Below, one piece after another: positions 1 through 6,144 of a stretch of DNA of 13,490 nt. A program made the position numbers and the translations under genes. Origin of the DNA: an uncultured Collinsella sp. (GTDB taxonomy: Bacteria > Actinomycetota > Coriobacteriia > Coriobacteriales > Coriobacteriaceae); assembly GCA_902478885.1 (NCBI GenBank), contig CABSMS010000059.1, positions 1-13,490 on the forward strand. The letters are read 5' to 3'. Numbering within the stretch: position 1 is the stretch's first letter; the number at the start of each line of letters is the position of its first letter. Below the pieces are notes generated by a model that searched no databases, was not told where the DNA came from, and saw nothing but the letters and a program-made list of their open reading frames with translations.

Positions 1-48
1 CGAGATGAGCGCTAGTCTCGTGGGCTCGGAGATGTGTATAAGAGACAG
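1..48 (+). other. Illumina Nextera i7 adapter contamination (not genomic)
   Basis: Positions 15-48 match the Nextera transposase read-2 adapter, ending at 30-48 in the 19-base Tn5 mosaic end AGATGTGTATAAGAGACAG. Positions 1-6 (CGAGAT) match the end of the P7 oligonucleotide, and 7-14 (GAGCGCTA) sit exactly where an 8-base i7 index belongs; from memory this is the complement of a Nextera XT v2 index (TAGCGCTC, N723). The order P7 tail, index, adapter is the library-molecule order, so this is untrimmed sequencing adapter and not a natural Tn5 end. Genomic sequence begins at about 49. The junction makes a false ORF start at 5 whose first 14 residues include the well-known adapter peptide SLVGSEMCIRD. 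Confidence 0.97.
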
Positions 49-49
49 G

Positions 50-319
50 GAGATCACGGCCGGCGTGCGCCCCGAGCAGATCCTGCTTGCCGACAAGGGC
101 GAGGAGGGTGCGCTCCAGGGTACCGTCGAGGTGACCGAGCTCATGGGTTCGACCGAGCACGTCCACGTGACCGCCCCCGACGGCCAGTTTGTCCTGATTA
201 TCCCCGTCGTCGACCTCGAGGCCAAGGGCGCGCTCAAGGCTGGCGACACCATCTGGTTCAAGTTCGAGAAGAACGCGACCCATCTCTTCGATAAGGTGTC
301 TGGCAAGAACCTTATCTAG
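50..319 (+). CDS. Sugar ABC transporter ATP-binding protein, C-terminal fragment (MsmK/UgpC/MalK type)
   Basis: This is the last 89 codons of a gene cut off by the contig end. It begins at the first fully genomic codon and ends at TAG 317-319. The fragment opens with GVRPEQILL, the characteristic G(I/V)RPE strand of the C-terminal regulatory OB/TOBE domain in MalK/UgpC/MsmK ATPases, and continues with TVEVTELMGSTEHVHV and the closing KFEKNATHLFDKVSGKNLI (H-L-F-D ... G-x-N-L/I), also typical of that family. The ATPase core (Walker A, signature, Walker B) lies outside the window. Known members energise import of maltodextrins, multiple sugars or glycerol phosphate at the inner face of the membrane, and one ATPase often serves several importers. 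The substrate cannot be read from this piece. A start placed at position 5 would be an adapter artefact. Confidence 0.88.
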   Translation, partial: EITAGVRPEQILLADKGEEGALQGTVEVTELMGSTEHVHVTAPDGQFVLIIPVVDLEAKGALKAGDTIWFKFEKNATHLFDKVSGKNLI

Positions 320-387
320 GCCCGGTGCATCCGGACCCTCCCTTTGGGCGACTGCGGTATTGCCATCCTTTTGCCGCGGTCACATAT

Positions 388-431
388 AAGGCTCCCCTCC
401 CGTCCGCTGGGCGAGAGGGGAGCCTTTCTTT
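388..431 (+). terminator. Rho-independent terminator after the ABC ATPase gene
   Basis: A perfect 12-bp stem (388-399 with 415-426) with a 15-nt loop is followed by TCTTT. It lies 68 bp past the stop codon of the ATPase fragment, on the same strand. Confidence 0.85.
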
Positions 432-458
432 GTATCGGGGTTGTCTGTAGGTTTGTTT

Positions 459-515
459 GTCTCGAACTGTAACAGGTAGAGGGCCAAATTGAGCCTAGAT
501 GTTACAGATTGAGAC
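459..515. repeat. Palindromic intergenic element, copy 1
   Basis: The core arms CTGTAACA (467-474) and TGTTACAG (500-507) are perfect inverted repeats. After a two-base mismatch they extend inwards with TAG/CTA, and outwards with GTCTCGAA on the left against ATTGAGAC on the right. The centre is A/T-rich (CCAAATTGAG). The left half carries ACAGGTAGA and the right half, read inwards, ACATCTAG, so the element has a direction. Copy 2 lies 80 bp to the right in the same direction. The element sits in a convergent gap between two terminators and no gene runs through it. Function is unknown to me. Confidence 0.8.
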
Positions 516-538
516 AGCGTCGAGCTGCCTGTCCTTCC

Positions 539-595
539 GTCTTGATCTGTAACAGGTAGACTCAATTTTGTCGGCTAGATGTTACAGGTCGAGAT
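539..595. repeat. Palindromic intergenic element, copy 2
   Basis: This has the same architecture as copy 1: core arms CTGTAACA (547-554) and TGTTACAG (580-587), left half ACAGGTAGA, right half ACATCTAG, and outer flanks GTCTTGAT and GTCGAGAT. Spacing between arms is identical (41 bp from arm to arm in both copies). The 14-nt interiors differ, but the interior here (CTCAATTTTG) resembles the reverse complement of the copy 1 interior (CTCAATTTGG). The symmetric arms are thus kept while the asymmetric centre is flipped. Confidence 0.8.
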
Positions 596-630
596 TTTTG
601 GTCGAGGCAGGTCACGGACAACACAGGGGC

Positions 631-665
631 ACAAAAAACGGAGCCGTGTTGCCACGACTCCGTTT
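631..665 (-). terminator. Rho-independent terminator of malQ-glgP
   Basis: AAACGGAG (636-643) pairs with CTCCGTTT (658-665), and after a one-base mismatch CGTG pairs with CACG. Read on the minus strand the stem is followed by six T residues (633-638, partly inside the stem). It starts 29 bp past the glgP stop codon. Confidence 0.88.
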
Positions 666-693
666 CTCAAGAGGATGGGTAAGGGAAGCGAAG

Positions 694-2961
694 TTAGTTC
701 AGGTGCCAGATCTCGTCGTTGTACTGGGAGATGGTGCGGTCAGACGAGAAGGTGCCGGCGTTGGCGATATTGATGAGCGTCTTGCGCATCCAGGCGTCCT
801 GGTCCTCGTAGTCTGCCAGCACGCGTTCCTTGGTTTGGATGTACTCCTCAATGTCGAGCAGGGCCATAAACCAGTCCTTGCCCTTAATGTCGTCGTGCAG
901 GCGCTGCAGGCGCTCGGCATTGCCGGTCGCCATAAAGGCGGGGTTGGTGATGAAGTCCACCAGCAGTTTAATGCCGGGCTTGCGGTAGAGCGCACCGGCG
1001 TCATAGGTGCCGTCGGCATAGAGCTGCTCGACCTGTTTGGACGAGGCGCCAAAGGTATAGATGTTCTCGTCGCCCACGAGCTCGGCAATCTCCACGTTGG
1101 CACCGTCGAGCGTGCACAGGGTTAAAGCACCGTTGAGCATGAACTTCATGTTAGAAGTGCCGCTCGCCTCCTTGGAGGCCAGGCTGATCTGCTCGGAGAT
1201 ATCGGCGGCGGGGATCACGCGCTCGGCGGCGGTGACGTTGTAGTTCTCGATCATGACAACCTGCAGGTAGGGAGCTACGTCGGGGTCGTTGGCGATCCAC
1301 TGCGACAGCGTCAGGATCAGATGGATGATGTCCTGCGCGATAGTGTAGGCGGGCGCCGCCTTGCCGCCAAAGATGATGGTGACGGGGTGCTTAGGTCTGT
1401 TGCCGTTCTTGATGTCGAGGTACTTCCAGATGATGTAGAGCGCGAGCATCTGCTGGCGCTTGTACTCGTGGATACGCTTAACCTGAACATCGATGATGGC
1501 GTTGGAGGGAATGGTCACGCCCTGCTCGAGCGCCATGAACTGGCGCATGATGGCCTTGGCCTCGACCTTGGTGGCGGCCAGGCGCTCAAGAACGTCCTTG
1601 TCGTCGGCGAACTTGGCGAGTCTGCTCAGATCGCCGGTGCTGCGCCAGTCGGTGCCGATCACATCGTCGAGCAGGCTGGCGAGCGCGGGGTTGGCCCCAT
1701 GAATCCAGCGGCGGAAGGTGATGCCGTTGGTCTTGTTGGAGAACTTCTCGGGATAGATCTCGTAGAACGGATGAAGCTCGGTGTCCTCCAGGATCTTGGT
1801 GTGGAGGGCGGCTACGCCGTTGATGGAGAAGCCAAAGTGGATGTCCATGTGGGCCATGTGGACGGTATCGTGTTCGTCGATGATGGCGACGCGCGGGTCA
1901 TCGTGCTCGGCCTTCGCGATCCCATCGAGCTTGACGATAATATCGGCGATGACAGGGGAGACCTTCTGCAGGCTGGCGAGCGGCCACTTCTCGAGCGCCT
2001 CGGCAAGAATCGTGTGGTTAGTGTAGGCGACCATGGAGCGTACGATGGTCACGGCCTCGTCAAACTCGATGCCATGCTCGGTGGTGAGCAAGCGAATGAG
2101 CTCGGGGATGACCATGGTGGGGTGTGTGTCGTTAATTTGGACCACGGCGTAGTCGGCCAGATCGTGCAGGTTGCTGCCGCGCTCGACGGCCTTGTCGATC
2201 AGGAGCTGGGCGGCGTTGCTCACCATGAAGTACTCCTGATAGATGCGAAGTAGGCGGCCCTGCTCGTCGGAATCGTCGGGGTAGAGGAACAAGGTGAGGT
2301 TCTTGGCGATCTCGGTCTTGTCGAAGTCGATGGAACTGCCGGGGACCAGGCCGTCGTCGACGCTCGCCAAGTCGAACAGGCGCAGACGGTTTTTGGTGGG
2401 CTGGCCGTAACCGGGCACATCGATGTTGACGAGCTTAGAGGTAACGGCAAAATCGCCGAACTCGACGGTGTAGGAGCGGCCATCGTCGACTAGGATGTCC
2501 TGCTCACCGAGCCACTCGTCGGGGACGGCCTTCTGCTGGTTGTCGACAAAGCGCTGACGGAACAGACCGTAGTGATAGTTGAGGCCCACGCCATCGCCGG
2601 TCAAGCCCAGCGTGGCGATGGAATCCAGGAAGCACGCGGCCAGGCGGCCCAGGCCGCCGTTGCCGAGTGACGGCTCGACCTCGAATTCCTCGATTTTGTT
2701 GAGGTCGTGGCCTGCGGCGGTGAGCTGGTCCTTAACCTCGTCGTAGATGCCGAGGTCGATCATGTTGTTGATGAGCAGCTTGCCGATCAAAAATTCGGCG
2801 GAAATGTAATAGAGCTTTTTCTTGCCGTTGTTGAGCGGGCGGGCGGCGGAGCGCTCCTGCACGAGTTTGACCAGTAGCTTGTAAATGCGACGGTCGTCGA
2901 GCTGCTCGAGCGAGGTGCCAAAAGACTGCTCGGCGAGTTCCATGAGGTTAATTTGGGGCAT
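694..2961 (-). CDS. glgP: Glycogen/maltodextrin phosphorylase
   Basis: A cytoplasmic GT35 enzyme that removes terminal alpha-1,4-linked glucose from glycogen or maltodextrin with phosphate, giving glucose-1-phosphate. The PLP-binding segment EASGTSNMKF places the cofactor lysine at residue 606. The N-terminal signature LGNGGLGRLAACFLDS is at about 99-114, and INDTHP (about 277-282) carries the active-site histidine found in phosphorylases. At 755 residues it is somewhat shorter than E. coli GlgP or MalP (about 800). I chose the ATG at 2961 over the in-frame ATG at 2988 because 2961 has a strong AGGAG five bases upstream while 2988 has none. It follows malQ by 128 bp on the same strand; an intervening stem-loop may set relative expression. 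Glycogen and maltodextrin phosphorylases cannot be separated on sequence alone, so the symbol could equally be malP. Confidence 0.95.
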   Translation of the reverse strand: MPQINLMELAEQSFGTSLEQLDDRRIYKLLVKLVQERSAARPLNNGKKKLYYISAEFLIGKLLINNMIDLGIYDEVKDQLTAAGHDLNKIEEFEVEPSLGNGGLGRLAACFLDSIATLGLTGDGVGLNYHYGLFRQRFVDNQQKAVPDEWLGEQDILVDDGRSYTVEFGDFAVTSKLVNIDVPGYGQPTKNRLRLFDLASVDDGLVPGSSIDFDKTEIAKNLTLFLYPDDSDEQGRLLRIYQEYFMVSNAAQLLIDKAVERGSNLHDLADYAVVQINDTHPTMVIPELIRLLTTEHGIEFDEAVTIVRSMVAYTNHTILAEALEKWPLASLQKVSPVIADIIVKLDGIAKAEHDDPRVAIIDEHDTVHMAHMDIHFGFSINGVAALHTKILEDTELHPFYEIYPEKFSNKTNGITFRRWIHGANPALASLLDDVIGTDWRSTGDLSRLAKFADDKDVLERLAATKVEAKAIMRQFMALEQGVTIPSNAIIDVQVKRIHEYKRQQMLALYIIWKYLDIKNGNRPKHPVTIIFGGKAAPAYTIAQDIIHLILTLSQWIANDPDVAPYLQVVMIENYNVTAAERVIPAADISEQISLASKEASGTSNMKFMLNGALTLCTLDGANVEIAELVGDENIYTFGASSKQVEQLYADGTYDAGALYRKPGIKLLVDFITNPAFMATGNAERLQRLHDDIKGKDWFMALLDIEEYIQTKERVLADYEDQDAWMRKTLINIANAGTFSSDRTISQYNDEIWHLN

Positions 2962-3007
2962 GGTTTCTCCTGTGATGGGTTGTTTCATGTCTGCAATTCA
3001 TAAGAAG

Positions 3008-3041
3008 CCCGCGCGAGGGGATTGGGGTGGCCTCACGCGGG
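3008..3041 (-). terminator. Stem-loop between malQ and glgP, possible attenuator or processing site
   Basis: CCTCACGCGGG (3031-3041) and CCCGCGCGAGG (3008-3018) form an 11-bp G+C-rich stem with one G-U pair in the minus-strand RNA and a 12-nt loop. The following bases on the minus strand are CTTCTTATG, a poor U-tract, so it is at best a leaky terminator. It may instead protect or separate the two halves of a malQ-glgP message. Confidence 0.5.
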
Positions 3042-3089
3042 AAAAGCAAGCGCGTCCGCACGGTGGGGAGGGGTCGGGCGCGGTAGCTC

Positions 3090-4595
3090 CTATTGAGGAA
3101 GCTCGATTTCGGCTTCCGATGGGATGCGGAAGTAGGTCTCGGTCCAGTCGGTGAGTTTGTGCTCGATCTCGCGGGTGATGGCGCCGTCGAGCATGCGCCA
3201 GGTCCAGTTGCCGCCCAGCGTGGCAGGGGTGTTGATGCGCGCCTCGTTGCCCAAGTTGAGCAGATCCTGCATGGTGTAGATGCACGTGTCGCTCACGCTG
3301 GCGGCGATGGTGCGGTTGAGTGCATCTGCCATGGGTTCGCCGGCCTGCTGATGGGTGTACAGGGCTGCCTGCTCACGTTGACGCGGGGTGGCCGTTCCCT
3401 CAAACCAACCGCGCGCCGTCTCGTTGTCGTGGGTGCCCACATAGGCGACGGTGTTGGCGATGTAGTTATGCGGCAGGTAGTACGAGTTGGTGCCCTCAAA
3501 GGCAAACTGCAGGATCTTCATGCCGGGGAAGCCCGAGTTGTCGCGCATGTCGATGACGCCGGGGGTGAGGAAGCCCAGGTCCTCGGCGATGATGGGCAGC
3601 GTGCCGAGCTTTTCCTCGAGCGTCTTGAAGAACTTGAGGCCGGGACCCTGCGTCCACGAACCGTAGGACGAATCGGGTGAGGAGAACGGCACCTCCCAAT
3701 AGGCCTCGAAGCCGCGGAAGTGATCCAGGCGGATGACGTCGTACATGTCGAGGGCGGCGCGAATGCGGCCCTCCCACCAGGAGAAGCCGTCGGACTTCAT
3801 GGCGTCCCAGTCGTAGATGGGGTTGCCCCAGTACTGGCCGGTGGCCGAGAACTGGTCGGGCGGCGTGCCGGCGACGCTCACGGGATTGCCGGCGGCGTCG
3901 ATCTTAAAGAGCTCAGGTGTCGCCCACATCTCGACGGAGTCACGCGAGACATAGATGGGCAGGTCGCCGATGATGAGAATGTCGCGCTCGTTGGCATAGG
4001 CCTTGAGGCGGCTCCACTGGCGATCGAAGAAGTACTGCGTCATCTGGTGGTAGAGCATACGCGCCGGATGGTCGGCGCAGACCTTGGCGGAAGCCTCACC
4101 GCGGGTGCGGAGCTCCGCGGGCCACTCCCAAAACGCCTTGAGACCGCACTCCTCTTTGGCGGTCATGAACTCACAGTAGGGGATGAGCCAGTCCTCGTTG
4201 GCTTGGATAAAGTCATCGAAATCGGCCGGCTTGTCGGCAGCAAAGCGCTCGGCGGCGCGATCGAGAATCTGACGGCGGCCGCCAAAGATGGCACCGTAGT
4301 CGACGTTACTGGGGTCAGAACCCAGGTACACGCCATCGATATCGCGCTGCTCTAGATACCCTGCCTCGATAAGCTCGGCAAAGTCGATAAAGTTGGGGTT
4401 GCCCGCACGGGCCGAGAACGACTGATAGGGCGAATCGCCATAGCTGGTCGTCGTAAGGGGCAGAATCTGCCAGTAATGTTGTTTGCACGAGGCGAGAAAA
4501 TCGACGAAGTCGTAGGCATTCCAGCCAAAGCCGCCGATTCCGTATGGTCCGGGCAGAGATGAGACGGGCATGAGGACGCCGCTTGCACGCTCCAT
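3090..4595 (-). CDS. malQ: 4-alpha-glucanotransferase (amylomaltase)
   Basis: A cytoplasmic GH77 disproportionating enzyme that transfers maltosyl and longer glucan segments between maltodextrins and releases glucose. Its longer products are substrates for the phosphorylase encoded downstream. The protein opens with the family signature SGVLMPVSSLPGPYGIGGFG. The three GH77 catalytic acids are visible: nucleophile Asp in VIRLDHFRGF (D291), acid/base Glu in IIAEDLG (E338) and the transition-state Asp in VGTHDNET (D390). Its 501 residues are the normal length for bacterial MalQ. The reading frame extends to a TTG at 4610, but I chose ATG 4595 because family members begin only a few residues before SGxLxxxSSLPG and a GGTGAG stands seven bases upstream. 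It is the first gene of the minus-strand malQ-glgP unit. Confidence 0.95.
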   Translation of the reverse strand: MERASGVLMPVSSLPGPYGIGGFGWNAYDFVDFLASCKQHYWQILPLTTTSYGDSPYQSFSARAGNPNFIDFAELIEAGYLEQRDIDGVYLGSDPSNVDYGAIFGGRRQILDRAAERFAADKPADFDDFIQANEDWLIPYCEFMTAKEECGLKAFWEWPAELRTRGEASAKVCADHPARMLYHQMTQYFFDRQWSRLKAYANERDILIIGDLPIYVSRDSVEMWATPELFKIDAAGNPVSVAGTPPDQFSATGQYWGNPIYDWDAMKSDGFSWWEGRIRAALDMYDVIRLDHFRGFEAYWEVPFSSPDSSYGSWTQGPGLKFFKTLEEKLGTLPIIAEDLGFLTPGVIDMRDNSGFPGMKILQFAFEGTNSYYLPHNYIANTVAYVGTHDNETARGWFEGTATPRQREQAALYTHQQAGEPMADALNRTIAASVSDTCIYTMQDLLNLGNEARINTPATLGGNWTWRMLDGAITREIEHKLTDWTETYFRIPSEAEIELPQ

Positions 4596-4680
4596 GAATG
4601 CGCTCACCAACCTTCTTGTTGTGGGGTCGGCCTGCCGATGGGTGTGCAGTCCGCCTCCGATGTTCTGATTCGATACGCCT

Positions 4681-4710
4681 ATTGTAAAACATGTTGTTTA
4701 AACATGTACA
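4681..4710 (-). promoter_or_regulatory. malQ promoter with a palindromic operator in the spacer
   Basis: On the minus strand, a -35-like TGTACA (4705-4710) and a -10 TACAAT (4681-4686, five of six consensus bases) are separated by 18 bp. Between them lies ACATGTT-5-AACATGT (4689-4707), a perfect 7-5-7 inverted repeat that overlaps the -35 edge. An operator there would block RNA polymerase, so a dimeric repressor is the simplest reading. The centre lacks the CpG usual for LacI-family sites. The promoter is inferred from consensus matching only. Confidence 0.6.
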
Positions 4711-4759
4711 GGCAAGATAAAAAAGTTGGTCGATTTTCGGCGAATGGTTACATGCCATG

Positions 4760-4793
4760 AAAAAGCCCCGACCTCACAACGTGAGATCGGGGC
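4760..4793 (-). terminator. Rho-independent terminator of galE
   Basis: A 13-bp stem with one G-U pair (4765-4777 with 4781-4793) and a 3-nt loop is followed on the minus strand by five T residues. It starts 22 bp past the galE stop codon. Confidence 0.92.
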
Positions 4794-4815
4794 AAGAGCG
4801 GTATGTAGGTTTTTG

Positions 4816-5877
4816 CTACTCGGCGTCGGCGAAGCCGTTGGGGTTGTGGCTCTGCCAGTTCCAGCTATCGCGGCACATGTCCGCGATGTCGTACTGGGCC
4901 TTCCAGCCCATCATGCGCTCGGCCTTGGAGGCATCGCACCAGTTGGCAGCGATGTCGCCGGCGCGGCGCTCGCGGATCACGTAGGGCAGCTCCTTGCCAC
5001 AAGCCTTGGAGAAGGCGGCGACGACCTCGAGTACCGAGGTGCCGGTGCCGGTGCCCAAGTTAAAGATCTCGACGCCGGTCTTGCCGTTCATCCAGTTAAG
5101 GGCGGCAACGTGACCAGAGGCCAGATCGCACACGTGGATGTAGTCGCGCACGCCGGTGCCGTCGGGGGTGGGGTAGTCGTTGCCAAAGACCTGAACGGCC
5201 TCGAGCTTGCCCACGGCGACCTGGGCGACATAGGGCACCAAGTTGTTGGGGATGCCCTTGGGGTCCTCGCCGATCAGACCCGACGGATGAGCGCCGATGG
5301 GGTTGAAGTAACGGAGCAGCACGACGTCCCACTCGGGGTCGGCGGTGTGGACGTCCATAAGGATCTGCTCGATCATCCACTTGGTCCAACCATAGGGGTT
5401 GGTCGCGGGCTTCTTAGGATCCTTCTCGGTGACGGGCGGGTTGTCCGGGTCGCCGTAGACGGTCGAGGAGCTCGAGAAGATGATGGACTTGCAGCCATGG
5501 TTGCGCATGACGTCGATGAGCACCAGGGTGTTCTCGATGTTGTTGTGGTAGTATTCGACGGGCTTGCTCACCGACTCGCCGACGGCCTTAAAGCCGGCAA
5601 AGTGGATGACGCGGTCGATCTGATGGGTATCGAAGATCTTGTTCATCGCATCGCGGTCGAGCACGTTGGCCTCGTAGAAGGTGAGGTTCTTGGCGGCCTC
5701 GTCGCCCACGATGGTCTTGACGCGGTCGACGGCGACGGCGCTGGAGTTGGAGAGATCATCGACGATGACGACCTGGTAGCCACCCTCGAGCAACTGAACG
5801 ACGGTGTGCGAGCCGATAAAGCCGGCGCCACCGGTAACGAGGACGCAGGTGTCTTTGGGGTCGAGTGCTTTGGACAT
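4816..5877 (-). CDS. galE: UDP-glucose 4-epimerase
   Basis: An NAD-dependent short-chain dehydrogenase/reductase of extended type that interconverts UDP-galactose and UDP-glucose in the cytoplasm, serving galactose use (Leloir pathway) and supply of UDP-galactose for surface glycans. The Rossmann motif GGAGFIG spans residues 16-22, with the acidic pair VDD at 39-41. The catalytic set is SSSSTVYG (about 135-142) and YGWTK, giving Tyr162 and Lys166. The C-terminal part ends in the usual NPNGF style. Length is 353 residues against about 340 usual. The ATG at 5877 has AGGAG six bases upstream. It appears to be transcribed alone, with its own terminator, divergent from the wall peptidase gene at 6145. 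Confidence 0.96.
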   Translation of the reverse strand: MSKALDPKDTCVLVTGGAGFIGSHTVVQLLEGGYQVVIVDDLSNSSAVAVDRVKTIVGDEAAKNLTFYEANVLDRDAMNKIFDTHQIDRVIHFAGFKAVGESVSKPVEYYHNNIENTLVLIDVMRNHGCKSIIFSSSSTVYGDPDNPPVTEKDPKKPATNPYGWTKWMIEQILMDVHTADPEWDVVLLRYFNPIGAHPSGLIGEDPKGIPNNLVPYVAQVAVGKLEAVQVFGNDYPTPDGTGVRDYIHVCDLASGHVAALNWMNGKTGVEIFNLGTGTGTSVLEVVAAFSKACGKELPYVIRERRAGDIAANWCDASKAERMMGWKAQYDIADMCRDSWNWQSHNPNGFADAE

Positions 5878-5914
5878 GTAGTCTCCTATCGAATCAGGAA
5901 CACTTCTTCAGGGG

Positions 5915-5920
5915 AGTATA
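5915..5920 (-). promoter_or_regulatory. Putative galE -10 box
   Basis: TATACT on the minus strand (5 of 6 consensus bases) lies 37 bp upstream of the galE start. No good -35 box is present at 16-18 bp; TTTGGG at 15 bp is the best candidate. The rest of the 267-bp divergent gap shows nothing else clear on this side. Confidence 0.45.
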
Positions 5921-6072
5921 GCGCAGGCAGGGACGCCCAAATCGTGCGCTGTAGGAAAAGCAGAGGATTGTGCTAACGTACTCATCAGAAGAGCTTGCGT
6001 ACGCATAACCTGATCTTTGGCATTTGCTTACGAGCCGCTGACCTTGTAGTTTCCTGCCGTTCGTGGAAATCG

Positions 6073-6105
6073 TTGGGACGCGCCATATGTACGCTAATAT
6101 GTATG
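6073..6105 (+). promoter_or_regulatory. Putative promoter of the wall peptidase gene, with a direct repeat
   Basis: TTGGGA (6073-6078) and TAATAT (6095-6100) are 16 bp apart, each matching four of six consensus bases. A direct repeat ATATGTA(C/T)G with 12-bp period (6085-6093 and 6097-6105) overlaps the -10 region and could be a regulator site. Support is by pattern only. Confidence 0.4.
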
Positions 6106-6144
6106 AGTTGAGCGACATATAGATAAACATGTAACGGAGTACAT

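Noticed and set aside
30..48. Tn5 mosaic end as evidence of a natural transposon
   Set aside because: It is embedded in the full library adapter with index and P7 tail, so it is from library preparation.
5..49. Apparent coding start MSASLVGSEMCIRDR and an overlapping frame starting MYKRQ at 34
   Set aside because: Both are translations of the sequencing adapter; the peptides are familiar contamination marks.
459..595. CRISPR array
   Set aside because: Only two units, palindromic with variable centre rather than constant repeats and variable spacers, and no cas genes nearby.
1321..2253. 310-codon open frame antisense to glgP, and similar ones at 568-1125, 3720-4355, 7637-8668
   Set aside because: Long antisense frames are expected opposite GC-rich genes. 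None has a ribosome site or recognisable domain, while the sense proteins are well-known enzymes.
2962..2988. Upstream ATG of glgP adding nine residues
   Set aside because: No ribosome site before it, whereas the ATG at 2961 has AGGAG at ideal spacing.
4726..5976. 416-codon open frame antisense to galE
   Set aside because: It mirrors the galE codon phase in GC-rich sequence, gives a low-complexity Val/Gly/Asp-rich product and runs over the galE terminator and promoter. Shadow frame.
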